Source: a virus
Length of the DNA: 20,952 nucleotides
IMG/VR virus record: IMGVR_UViG_3300038701_000752
Span: 1 to 20,952 of that record
Direction: 5' to 3' (one strand)
Under the pieces are notes generated by a model. That model was given only the letters and a program-made list of their open reading frames with translations. It did not search any database and was not told the origin of the DNA. A program made the position numbers and the translations under genes. The stretch's first letter is position 1, and every line of letters begins with the position of its first letter. Positions 6,171-12,491 of the stretch are shown here, in pieces.

Positions 6171-6361
6171 AGGTAGTCTCTCACGAGGTGGTCCGCGACG
6201 ATCATGCGGTTCTTCTGGAGCGGGCCGCTCAGGCTGTCAACCATCGCCTTGGCCTTCGTGTAGTCCAAACCCTTGTGCTGGATGCGCCACACCGGCGTGA
6301 ACTTAACGTCGGCGCGGGGGCTTGCGGGGGCGGACTTGCGGAGGATTGTGAAAGTGGTCAT
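6167..6361 (-). CDS. Small hypothetical basic protein
   Basis: Not recognised. 64 residues, MTTFTILRKSAPASPRADVK at the start, then a strand (FTPVWRIQHKGLDY) and a helix (TKAKAMVDSLSGPLQKN). The start ATG 6361 has AAGGAG eight bases upstream. It is the first gene behind the promoter at 6391-6419 and heads a chain of overlapping genes (6361 to 5308). Confidence 0.73.
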   Translation of the reverse strand: MTTFTILRKSAPASPRADVKFTPVWRIQHKGLDYTKAKAMVDSLSGPLQKNRMIVADHLVRDYL

Positions 6362-6390
6362 TGTGAGGCTCCTTTGTTGCTGTTGAACCC

Positions 6391-6419
6391 TTCATACGTT
6401 CAATTCGTAGGGGACGCAA
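6391..6419 (-). promoter_or_regulatory. Phage promoter family site, ahead of the 6361 gene
   Basis: TTGCGT at 6419-6414, a 17-base spacer, TATGAA at 6396-6391, followed by GGGTTCAACAGCAACAAAGG. The downstream part is nearly identical to that at 7270-7298 (GGGTTCATAGCAACA). The -10 overlaps the stop codon of the upstream gene. Confidence 0.65.
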
Positions 6420-6694
6420 GACTCTTTCCCGAGCCTGTCCGAGAATAAGTGGGTGTTCTGCTTTATGTCGGGCAGGAATTCCAGCACCGACAACGGTGCG
6501 TTCAAGTCAATGTAGTCGTCAAAGTAGACCAGATATCCACTACCGTTACGACTGACAAGTGTGCCCTCCCTACCGACCATGTCGTAGAACACGGACTCCT
6601 CGTTTGGGATCACCCGCACACGTCTTCCAGGCCGCAGCTTGGGGTTGGCGATCAGTTCAGGTGTGTAGTATGGGCCGCTCGGTATTCCGTACAT
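6392..6694 (-). CDS. Hypothetical SH3/KOW-like small protein
   Basis: 100 residues. The segment RPGRRVRVIPNEESVFYDMV followed by GREGTLV, GYLVYFDD and a closing LSVLEFLPD looks like a small five-strand SH3/KOW-type barrel (about residues 22-76); the C-terminal 25 residues are unrelated. I cannot assign a function. The resemblance to the KOW half of the NusG-like protein is in fold pattern, not obvious identity. The start ATG 6694 has AGAGGA seven bases upstream, behind a 7-base-pair hairpin. Confidence 0.7.
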   Translation of the reverse strand: MYGIPSGPYYTPELIANPKLRPGRRVRVIPNEESVFYDMVGREGTLVSRNGSGYLVYFDDYIDLNAPLSVLEFLPDIKQNTHLFSDRLGKESCVPYELNV

Positions 6695-6716
6695 CAGTCT
6701 TCCTCTGTTTTAAGTC

Positions 6717-6737
6717 CCATGCAGGGTTCTTGCATGG
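6717..6737 (-). other. Hairpin in the leader of the 6694 gene
   Basis: Perfect inverted repeat CCATGCA and TGCATGG around a 7-base loop, 23 bases upstream of the ATG at 6694. It could be an operator or a structured leader. No promoter-like sequence of the repeated family is seen here. Confidence 0.4.
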
Positions 6738-6814
6738 CGTTTGGTCGGTAGGGGTACCCCGGCACCCTGTATCCCGACCCCTGCGTCGCCCTGCGGTCCG
6801 CTAGGCGTCGAAGC

Positions 6815-6836
6815 GGGCCGGGTGTTACCCCGGCCC
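6815..6836 (-). terminator. GC-rich hairpin after the 7233 gene
   Basis: Perfect 8-base-pair stem (GGGCCGGG and CCCGGCCC, 6-base loop) starting eight bases behind the stop of the 6844-7233 gene on the minus strand. There is no T tract, so it may be an attenuator or a transcript end protected by structure. The rest of the 149-base gap (6695-6843) is GC-rich without a gene. Confidence 0.45.
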
Positions 6837-6843
6837 CTGCGGT

Positions 6844-7233
6844 TTAGGAGTACATGGAACCCCAGACCTTGCGCCATGCCCGGCGCGCCTTGCTGCGGCT
6901 CCAGCCTTGGCCCATTGCGAAGGTGAGGTACTCTTCCCGGCTGCCCTCGGCCCACGCTGCGGCGTCCAGGTCGTTGGCGGCGGCTGCCTCAGTGGTGGCT
7001 TCCTCAGGGGCGAGGTTGTCCAGCGCGTCCAACTTAACTTCGCAGAAGCAGTCACCGGTGTCGTTGTAGACACCCTTCCGGGTGAGCGAACCTGCAACAC
7101 CCGCGAACGACCGGTCCGACAGACCGTGAGCGGCGTTGTCGAGGTACACGCTGCCCCAACCGTTGTTTTCGAATTCGTAGGCTTCGATGAGGGCGGTGAG
7201 AACTGCGATTTCTTTGGCGGTGAAGTTGGACAT
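6844..7233 (-). CDS. Hypothetical protein, winged-helix-like head and RK-type C-terminal module
   Basis: 129 residues. The head (1-75) has helices and a turn (FTAKEIAVLTALIEAYEFEN, then SDRSFAGVAGSLTRKGVYND) arranged like a small winged-helix DNA-binding domain. An Ala/Glu-rich linker follows. The tail (about 95-129) EEYLTFAMGQGWSRSKARRA ending WRKVWG resembles the tail of the 7901 protein. Role unknown; regulation or DNA binding is a guess from the fold pattern. The start ATG 7233 has AAGGAG eight bases upstream and follows the promoter at 7270-7298. Confidence 0.72.
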   Translation of the reverse strand: MSNFTAKEIAVLTALIEAYEFENNGWGSVYLDNAAHGLSDRSFAGVAGSLTRKGVYNDTGDCFCEVKLDALDNLAPEEATTEAAAANDLDAAAWAEGSREEYLTFAMGQGWSRSKARRAWRKVWGSMYS

Positions 7234-7269
7234 TGGAAGGCTCCTTGGTGTGTGTGTTGCTATGAACCC

Positions 7270-7298
7270 TTCTTACAGCGAGTTCTTACCCCTCACAA
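7270..7298 (-). promoter_or_regulatory. Phage promoter family site, ahead of the 7233 gene
   Basis: TTGTGA at 7298-7293, a 17-base spacer, TAAGAA at 7275-7270, then GGGTTCATAGCAACA and the ribosome binding site. As at 2606-2634, TCTTGTGA is also the last Leu codon and stop of the upstream gene. Confidence 0.68.
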
Positions 7299-7508
7299 GA
7301 GCCTTTCTAGAGATGTTGTCGTTTTCTTCACTGCCATGCGAAGTTCCTCCAACTTCCGCCGATAGTGTTCGATATGGTTCAGGACCCGCTGACATTCGGT
7401 GTAGGTACCTGCAATCAGGACGGTGATGTCCGGACCCTTGTGCATCTGTTCGATGGCGACCAGTTCACAGGGCGAGATCTTGCCGGGACGGATTTCATAT
7501 CTGAGCAT
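7293..7508 (-). CDS. Small hypothetical protein, paralogue of the 5505 gene
   Basis: Function unknown. 71 residues from the second of two adjacent ATGs (7508, six bases behind AGGA; the first ATG would be only three bases away). It shares YE-(I/L)-(R/K)-x-G-x-x-SPCEL at its head and a C-x-RV...E-x-x-RR...E-LR helix with the 65-residue protein at 5308-5505. An extra segment (MHKGPDITVLIAG) sits in the middle. It ends in Leu-stop within the next promoter. Confidence 0.75.
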   Translation of the reverse strand: MLRYEIRPGKISPCELVAIEQMHKGPDITVLIAGTYTECQRVLNHIEHYRRKLEELRMAVKKTTTSLERLL

Positions 7509-7529
7509 CATGGTTCCTAACGTTGATGG

Positions 7530-7543
7530 CCCCCGTTGGGGGG
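7530..7543 (-). terminator. Short GC hairpin between the 7901 and 7508 genes
   Basis: CCCCC and GGGGG around GTT (plus-strand reading), 38 bases beyond the stop of the 7581-7901 gene and just ahead of the next ribosome binding site. Short loop, no T tract; a weak terminator or leader structure. Confidence 0.3.
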
Positions 7544-7580
7544 TGGCGGCACCGGGAGCTGACCCGATGCCCTTGTTGTC

Positions 7581-7901
7581 TTATGCGAACACCGCGCCAT
7601 GGACCTTGCGGTACTGACGACGAGCCAGCGAACGACGGATGCCGGTTGCCTCGGCTTGGGCAAGGAACTCTTTGTAAGAGGTCTTGTCCTTGGCGAAGCG
7701 AGCAGCGGCGGCGCGAAGGAAGGCGCTGACCGAACCGTCGACGGTGGTGACTGCCTCGGGGTTATGTTCAACCACGATACCGTCAAGTTTCTTGGCGCTA
7801 CGGAACTTCTGCGCGCTGTTCTTCTTGGTCCAGGTGCGGATGGTGCCGTCTTCGTTGCGGATGAAGGCGTTGGGTGCGGTGTTGAGTGCGATGGCGAACA
7901 T
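7581..7901 (-). CDS. Hypothetical basic protein with RK-type C-terminal module
   Basis: 106 residues. The head has FIRNEDGTIRTWTKKNSAQK, suggesting a small beta-hairpin plus helix; the middle is SVSAFLRAAAARFAKDK. The tail YKEFLAQAEATGIRRSLARR followed by QYRKVHGAVFA parallels the tail of the 7233 protein. Strongly basic, so nucleic-acid binding is plausible. Function unknown. The start ATG 7901 has GGAG nine bases upstream and lies behind the promoter at 7949-7977. Confidence 0.74.
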   Translation of the reverse strand: MFAIALNTAPNAFIRNEDGTIRTWTKKNSAQKFRSAKKLDGIVVEHNPEAVTTVDGSVSAFLRAAAARFAKDKTSYKEFLAQAEATGIRRSLARRQYRKVHGAVFA

Positions 7902-7948
7902 GTGATTTACTCCGTTTGATGTGTTGCGGCGTTGCTGCCTATGAACTC

Positions 7949-7977
7949 AACTTAGCCGGAGGTCTGGGAGGCTGCAA
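7949..7977 (-). promoter_or_regulatory. Phage promoter family site, ahead of the 7901 gene
   Basis: TTGCAG at 7977-7972, a 17-base spacer, TAAGTT at 7954-7949, then GAGTTCATAGGCAGCAAC. The leader matches GGGTTCATAGCAAC of the 7270-7298 site with small insertions. The -10 includes the stop codon (TAA) of the upstream gene. Confidence 0.6.
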
Positions 7978-8461
7978 GAGCGATTCCACCGATTTTTCGC
8001 TTCCCGACCGATTTTCTCAGTTGGACCTCTGTGGCCCCCGTATGTTCGGGGTCTCCAACACATACCCTGAACTCAAAGAACATACCCGAGAGTCTGTGCG
8101 CCACCCGGAGAGGCGCGACTCTGGCCTCTCTACCTTCTCTGGTTGCTCTCGGGGTTATTCGGGGTGATCTTAGTTCCCTGACCGCCACCTCGTCCTTCGT
8201 CTTGACCTTTGGCCAGTGCTCCAGCCACAACGCCACAGAAGTCTCTGTTCCTATGACCGTCGCCTTGGCACCTTCGTGCACCAGTGCAACCCCACAGATC
8301 TTACCAACCTCGTCCGCCATAGGTCTGAACGGTCGACCACCAACGAACGAATTGATCACCCTGACAGGGTTCTCAGTCGGACCTAAAGGTTCGTGAAAGA
8401 ACGCCATATCCAGAGCGTCTACTTGATCCAACATCACAGATATTCCTGTGAAAACGTCCAT
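7952..8461 (-). CDS. Hypothetical protein
   Basis: Not recognised. 169 residues. The first 95 look like an ordinary soluble domain (DVFTGISVMLDQVDALDMAF at the start, later KICGVALVHEGAKATVIG). The C-terminal third is Arg-rich and lower in typical coding character (SPRITPRATREGREAR), so it may be a disordered tail or an extended frame. A start at ATG 8461 has AGGAG eight bases upstream. An antisense open frame at 8031-8396 has no ribosome binding site and is less likely. It is the first gene beyond the repeat-rich gap. Confidence 0.6.
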   Translation of the reverse strand: MDVFTGISVMLDQVDALDMAFFHEPLGPTENPVRVINSFVGGRPFRPMADEVGKICGVALVHEGAKATVIGTETSVALWLEHWPKVKTKDEVAVRELRSPRITPRATREGREARVAPLRVAHRLSGMFFEFRVCVGDPEHTGATEVQLRKSVGKRKIGGIALAASQTSG

Positions 8462-8507
8462 CTTAAAACTCCTATCACATCCGAGGTTAGATCTACCCAG
8501 TTTCTGC

Positions 8508-8540
8508 CCCCTTTTCTACCCCTTTTCTACCCACTTTTTA
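8508..8540 (+). repeat. Three tandem 11-base iteron-like units
   Basis: CCCCTTTTCTA (8508-8518), an exact copy (8519-8529) and a diverged third unit, CCCACTTTTTA (8530-8540). The period is about one helical turn, as in many protein-binding iterons. Confidence 0.7.
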
Positions 8541-8702
8541 TCCTTTAAAAACAATACTAATGAGGAGAAGTGGGTAAAAGGGTACAAGGGGGGTGTGGGG
8601 CTCCTTCGGAACTAGACGTTAAAACGGCGCGTTTGTCCGCCTACTACCCCCGCAAACCGCCACTTTCCCGACGTACCCCCTTTTTTGTGCCCCTTTCGGG
8701 GT

Positions 8703-8718
8703 TAACTCCTTGTTATTA
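8703..8718 (+). repeat. 16-base direct repeat, copy 1
   Basis: TAACTCCTTGTTATTA, identical to 8780-8795, 77 bases apart. The reverse complement contains AACAAGGAGTTA, but no ORF follows it closely. Confidence 0.75.
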
Positions 8719-8779
8719 AAGGAAAAGAAGTAGTCCATCGTGAACTCCGACCCTTGGTTCTGACCACCTAAAAACCCCG

Positions 8780-8795
8780 TAACTCCTTGTTATTA
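8780..8795 (+). repeat. 16-base direct repeat, copy 2
   Basis: Identical to 8703-8718. A short A/T-rich run (TTATTATTAGCATTAAAAGG) spans its end. Confidence 0.75.
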
Positions 8796-8830
8796 TTAGC
8801 ATTAAAAGGGTACAGGATTTCTACCCCCTT

Positions 8831-11347
8831 TTACGCCCCCTTTTGAAACCCGTCGCCTAGCATGAACAGCGTCGTTTTTACCTGCCCCGGTATAACAATG
8901 CCCCGCTGAGCAGCGAGTTCCGACGCTGTTACTGGTACAAGGTAAGACTGCAGAACCAGTTCCTGAACCGCCTTCCGAACGTGGTCCTCTGTCGTGCGGC
9001 CCTGATCCGTACCCTTGAAATCCTGGTCCCTACGGAGGCCACGGACTAGCACGACTTCCGGAATGATATCGCCGTGACCGTCCAGACATTTAGGACATTT
9101 TCGGTTGTGCCGTGCGGCGGGGGTCATTTGGGTGTACGCCTCAATGAACCTGATGACCTTAGCTGCTCTGACGCTTTCGCCGCCGCCTGCCTCACCTGTT
9201 AACAAGATGTCTGACACGCGTCCGTAGCTCTTGGCCGCTACGGTTTCGGCGTAGTCTAGATAGACGGGGCTGATTACCGGGTTCTCCGGGTTGTCCATGG
9301 CCGCCATAAGGGCCGCCAACCGGCTGACCTGCGCCTGCGCCCGGTTGAAAATATCGTTGGACGTCTTGTCCTTGTTGATGAGGTCGATGTAGTGGTCTTC
9401 CAGATCCTCCAGCCGATCCTGGAGCTCTGTAGCGCAGTGCACGTCGTGTACGGTGTCGCCGCCCATTGTGGCCGTGTGCCGGTAGACCTGCGCCACACGC
9501 GCCGCGAGCGCCTGCGGTACCGAGGCGTCGATGCCGCGCTTCGGTTTAAAGGCTGGTCCCTCGTACATGAAGTACAGGAACCTCTGCGCGAACCCGAGGG
9601 TCACCGCCGGAGTACCAAGGAACCGTTTCACCGGAGGAATTTGGGTGTCCAGCCCTACGGTGTACGCCGGACTGACCACCGCGTTTATCTTGTGCTCGTC
9701 CTTGGCGTACCCGACCGAACCTAGCACCCTGTTCCGACCGGACTTGTCCCAGTGCTTTGACATCTCGGCCCTGAGCCGTTCGCCGTTGCTGTCAGGCGCA
9801 GAAGCTGTCAGGTTGTTGAGCAGGGCGTCGGAGTCTTCCTTGTACGCCGCGCGGGTCTGGTAGTCGCCGCTGAACATCTTGCGCAAGCCCGGAGCCGAAG
9901 CCGCTACGTCGTGCCCGAAGATGTCGATCATTGCTGCCGGGTCCTGAGCCATCTTGAACGCCTCGGCGAGCAAGGCTTCGCGCCGACGTTGGCTTTCGCC
10001 CTTGCCGACGCCAGAGTCACCAGCGATGACCATGTACAGGTTGACACCGCTTCCGTCGATATTGTACCGCGCGCCAAGGATCCCCGCCGCGACATAGAAC
10101 GCTTGCGCAATGGCGAACTGACTAACCGGCCTGCGGCTGGTGGTGTAGATCCACTTCGCTACCTCACCAACGAGGCCGGGCGGCCAGCCGATGTCCCATT
10201 GAAGTTCGGGGTCGTCAATGGGCGCGACCTTGATTTCCTGAAGCGTTTCGGCGCTTTTGGCGAGGTCCTCGCGGACACCGGCTGGACCCGACTTGCTGCC
10301 GATGCGGTACAGACCGTTCCACAACTGGCTCCCGTGCTCGCTGGTGGCGGTGCCATACTTGGCTTCGTCAAGTTCCTTGAGGCATTGCTTGGCGTAATTG
10401 AACGCCGCGATTTCGTCGCCGCCGTGTTGCAGCGCAACGAACAGGTCAAACCCGTCGCCGTTCTTGCGCCCGAGCAGGTTCTCCACATACTCCGATGCAG
10501 TGACCCAACCCCGACCGTCGTCGTCAACCTTGGTTCCGTATGACTTGGTCGACTGTCCCGGATGGTGCCAGTCGTCGCCGTTGCGGGTCTCAAACCCGTA
10601 CATGGCGAGCAATTCAGCGGTCGGGTGTTTAACGGCGAACGCCCGACGGGGGCTTCGCTCTGTCTCGTTCCGCTCACCGCTGTAATCCGCCCGCTGAGTG
10701 TGCTCCAACCGCTCCAGAGCAGGTTCGTACATCCACGAGTTTTGGATGGCGATAGGCTGTCCGGGCTGGTGGTGGAACTGGTACTCTGGCCCCCGGTTGG
10801 GAAGGTAGCAGAGCTGACAGGGCCGGGAAGCCGACCAGTCAGGAACAAGCCCAGCCTGTTCCGCCGCTGCACAGATCACCTCCTTAACCGACTGTACCGC
10901 TTGCAGCGGGAAGGGTTCCACATCCCAGATGACCCGGTACTTGCGTTTGACCGTGCCCGCCTTGTCAACAATTCCTGTCTTGGGGCAGATGTCGTCCTCT
11001 GTTCTAACTTCGCCGTTGCTACGGGTCGTGTACAGAAGGAACTGACAACCCTGCGCCACCTGCTTTGCGAACGTGAGCACCTGCTCGAACGTGGGGTCGC
11101 CACGGTCGAAGTCAGCCCAGAGCGCCGTTGCCTTGGCGGGAATGTTGTCTCGGTACAGAGTCAGGAACGACCTACCGTCCGGACCTGTGAAGTCGTGGGG
11201 GATGACCCACCAATGATCCTTACCGTTGTGACACGGCGGCGCGTGCTGTTCGACCTGCGCCAGTTCAACGATCGCTTGGAATGTGGTCGTGTTGTACGCC
11301 CCTCGGTCTTCCCTGCGGGTGTCCGCGTAGCCCTTACCAACAATCAT
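8831..11347 (-). CDS. Primase-helicase-like replication protein (AEP-like plus DUF3987-like ATPase)
   Basis: 838 residues. The N-terminal part looks like an archaeo-eukaryotic-type primase domain: an acidic ALWADFDRG (DxD at 79-81), YTTRSNG (106-112), KYRVIWDVE (136-144) and an SRPCQLCYLPN block (174-184). The usual motif-II His (TTxSH) appears as Asn, so primase activity is uncertain. The second half resembles DUF3987-type phage helicases: WPPGLVGEVAKWIYTTSRRP (388-407) and a P-loop GDSGVGKGES (443-452). A KCPKC pair lies near the C-terminus. It would prime and unwind DNA at the fork. The start ATG 11347 has AGGAG about five bases upstream. It is the first long gene of the leftward arm and abuts the candidate origin. 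Confidence 0.78.
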   Translation of the reverse strand: MIVGKGYADTRREDRGAYNTTTFQAIVELAQVEQHAPPCHNGKDHWWVIPHDFTGPDGRSFLTLYRDNIPAKATALWADFDRGDPTFEQVLTFAKQVAQGCQFLLYTTRSNGEVRTEDDICPKTGIVDKAGTVKRKYRVIWDVEPFPLQAVQSVKEVICAAAEQAGLVPDWSASRPCQLCYLPNRGPEYQFHHQPGQPIAIQNSWMYEPALERLEHTQRADYSGERNETERSPRRAFAVKHPTAELLAMYGFETRNGDDWHHPGQSTKSYGTKVDDDGRGWVTASEYVENLLGRKNGDGFDLFVALQHGGDEIAAFNYAKQCLKELDEAKYGTATSEHGSQLWNGLYRIGSKSGPAGVREDLAKSAETLQEIKVAPIDDPELQWDIGWPPGLVGEVAKWIYTTSRRPVSQFAIAQAFYVAAGILGARYNIDGSGVNLYMVIAGDSGVGKGESQRRREALLAEAFKMAQDPAAMIDIFGHDVAASAPGLRKMFSGDYQTRAAYKEDSDALLNNLTASAPDSNGERLRAEMSKHWDKSGRNRVLGSVGYAKDEHKINAVVSPAYTVGLDTQIPPVKRFLGTPAVTLGFAQRFLYFMYEGPAFKPKRGIDASVPQALAARVAQVYRHTATMGGDTVHDVHCATELQDRLEDLEDHYIDLINKDKTSNDIFNRAQAQVSRLAALMAAMDNPENPVISPVYLDYAETVAAKSYGRVSDILLTGEAGGGESVRAAKVIRFIEAYTQMTPAARHNRKCPKCLDGHGDIIPEVVLVRGLRRDQDFKGTDQGRTTEDHVRKAVQELVLQSYLVPVTASELAAQRGIVIPGQVKTTLFMLGDGFQKGA

Positions 11348-11473
11348 TTGTGCTCCTGAGCATTTTATCTTGCATCCTTTGGATTTTTGGGGTTGTCAGC
11401 CCGGCTTGTGTTGTGGCACTCATTGGCCGTTGCTGTCCACAGGCGCTTGCATCCTTGCGCTAGTGGGTAAACC

Positions 11474-11513
11474 GGTCCGGCAGGTCTACTCCACCTGTCG
11501 GACCATTTTATTT
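11474..11513 (+). terminator. Strong intrinsic terminator reading rightward
   Basis: Twelve-pair stem (GGTCCGGCAGGT with ACCTGTCGGACC, one G-U, 7-base loop) followed by ATTTTATTT on the plus strand. It has the full form of an intrinsic terminator in the plus direction, yet the nearest genes on both sides are on the minus strand. The right arm lies inside the 3' end of the HTH gene. In the minus direction it lacks a T tract. Confidence 0.55.
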
Positions 11514-11788
11514 GGAAGAGGCGGACAGGGCTTCTTGCGAGGTCTAGGCCCCTTCGGCAACGAATACAAAGGTTCCATCGTTGGGGTCCCCTCGGGTATA
11601 AGACGCTCGCCGGAAAGGGTCTCGTATATCTGGATAAGTACCGCAGAGTCTCCACCTTCGCGCTTACCGCGCATGAACTCGCTGAACCATGTGACCCCGG
11701 TACCAAACTCGCTCCTACAACGGTGGCCAGTGTAGTCACGCGAATGTAAGAGGTGCCGGACTGCGCCGGTCAGGTTGCTGTGCTTCAT
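11486..11788 (-). CDS. Small HTH-type DNA-binding protein
   Basis: 100 residues. The N-terminal two thirds resemble a Cro/XRE-type helix-turn-helix: CRSEFGTGVTWFSEFMRGKR (24-43) has the turn and recognition-helix pattern, followed by DSAVLIQIYETLSGERL (47-63), which is typical of this family's last helices. The tail is Pro/Lys-rich and probably disordered. It likely regulates the divergent promoters next to it, which is inference from position. The start ATG 11788 has GGAG seven bases upstream. Whether it acts as repressor or activator cannot be told. Confidence 0.7.
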   Translation of the reverse strand: MKHSNLTGAVRHLLHSRDYTGHRCRSEFGTGVTWFSEFMRGKREGGDSAVLIQIYETLSGERLIPEGTPTMEPLYSLPKGPRPRKKPCPPLPNKMVRQVE

Positions 11789-11875
11789 CAGTTACTCCGT
11801 CTGCGCGTGGGCCTTGTTTATGGCATGGTATTCGGTAAAACCGCAACCCCCTTTTCTTTGTGCTGCCAGGAACGC

Positions 11876-11904
11876 TTGACGCTATATGTAGCAATCTGTA
11901 TACT
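11876..11904 (+). promoter_or_regulatory. Strong sigma70 promoter, rightward
   Basis: TTGACG at 11876-11881, a 17-base spacer and TATACT at 11899-11904; five of six matches in each box. It is the best host-type promoter in the window and drives the rightward operon. The spacer contains a near-palindrome, GCTATATGTAGC (11881-11892), a possible operator. Confidence 0.75.
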
Positions 11905-11919
11905 CACCGACTTTTTATC

Positions 11920-11948
11920 TTGCCTCGGGGCGCGGTTGCCCGTAAACA
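11920..11948 (+). promoter_or_regulatory. Phage promoter family site, ahead of the 11975 gene
   Basis: TTGCCT at 11920-11925, a 17-base spacer, TAAACA at 11943-11948, then GGTTCCGCAACCAAGGAG. It is a second promoter 44 bases behind the sigma70 one. GGTTGC (11934-11939) and GCAACC (11955-11960) form an inverted repeat around the -10. Confidence 0.6.
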
Positions 11949-11974
11949 GGTTCCGCAACCAAGGAGTAACCGAA

Positions 11975-12490
11975 ATGCAAGACCACCTGAAAAGGATTGC
12001 CGAAGCCCTTGAGCGGTATGGCATGATGAACCATCAACCCGCCGTTGACGAACCGGCCAACGACTTTGAAAAGGTCGTCAACGAGCACGCTGCTCTCCAG
12101 GCGATGCTTGAGGAGGTTAAGTCCCTACTCAAGCCCGCCGAAGCCGCCGAGCGTCGCCTTCGTGACGGTATCGCGGACAGCCTTCGCGCCTTTTACGGTG
12201 TTGACCTGAAGGAGGGCGTCAACAACTACGAACTGTCCAACGGTCGGTTCGTGAAGTTCACGCATAAGGTCGACCGCAAGATTGAATCCAGTATGGTCGT
12301 CGCCGCTCGCGAAGCCTACGAGGCCGCGCCGGACAAGCCTGCCGGTGTAGCGTTTGACGACCTGCTCCGGGTGAAGTATGAACTCACCGCCACCCCGTTC
12401 AAGAAGCTGGCCTCCGGGTCCGCAGCGTCCACCGCCGTTTCGCGTATGCTCGTGACCAAGTTCGCGGCCCCTTCCGTGAAGGTGGACTGA
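11975..12490 (+). CDS. Hypothetical phage protein, first gene of the rightward operon
   Basis: 171 residues from ATG 11975, which has AAGGAG eight bases upstream. The N-terminal half is a long charged helix, likely coiled coil (VVNEHAALQAMLEEVKSLLK, then EAAERRLRDGIADSLRAFYG). It is followed by a strand-rich segment (GVNNYELSNGRFVKFTHKVD) and a basic C-terminal part. The organisation recalls small phage proteins found beside Sak4/SSB cassettes, but I do not recognise a defined function. An upstream in-frame extension to 11753 has no ribosome binding site and covers the promoters, so it is rejected. It lies two bases ahead of the next gene. Confidence 0.8.
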   Translation: MQDHLKRIAEALERYGMMNHQPAVDEPANDFEKVVNEHAALQAMLEEVKSLLKPAEAAERRLRDGIADSLRAFYGVDLKEGVNNYELSNGRFVKFTHKVDRKIESSMVVAAREAYEAAPDKPAGVAFDDLLRVKYELTATPFKKLASGSAASTAVSRMLVTKFAAPSVKVD

Positions 12491-12491
12491 T

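Larger units (their letters stand above)
8462..8830. other. Repeat-rich intergenic region, candidate replication origin
   Basis: The only gap over 300 bases. It is richer in A/T and in pyrimidine-purine strand bias than its surroundings. It holds three tandem 11-base units (8508-8540), a 16-base direct repeat (8703-8718 and 8780-8795), and several further copies of a TACCCCCTTTT-like word (about 8674-8686, 8822-8832 and 8835-8844), with purine-strand copies near 8570-8590 and 8804-8811. A small CCCC-TTTC-GGGG hairpin lies at about 8691-8701. Iterons beside a primase-helicase gene fit an origin; a regulatory leader for the 8461 gene is the alternative. Confidence 0.5.

Noticed and set aside
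8031-8396. 121-codon plus-strand frame opposite the 8461 gene
   Set aside because: No ribosome binding site and low-complexity content. The minus-strand frame has AGGAG at the right distance and fits the direction of its neighbours.
8508-8844. CRISPR-like array in the repeat-rich gap
   Set aside because: Units are 11-16 bases, irregularly spaced, with no uniform spacers and no cas genes; the Cas4-like nuclease is a phage exonuclease-type protein.
11368-11392. Plus-strand TTGCAT near 11370 as a further promoter family member
   Set aside because: The base run at the -10 position (TTGTCA) does not fit the family, and no plus-strand gene follows.
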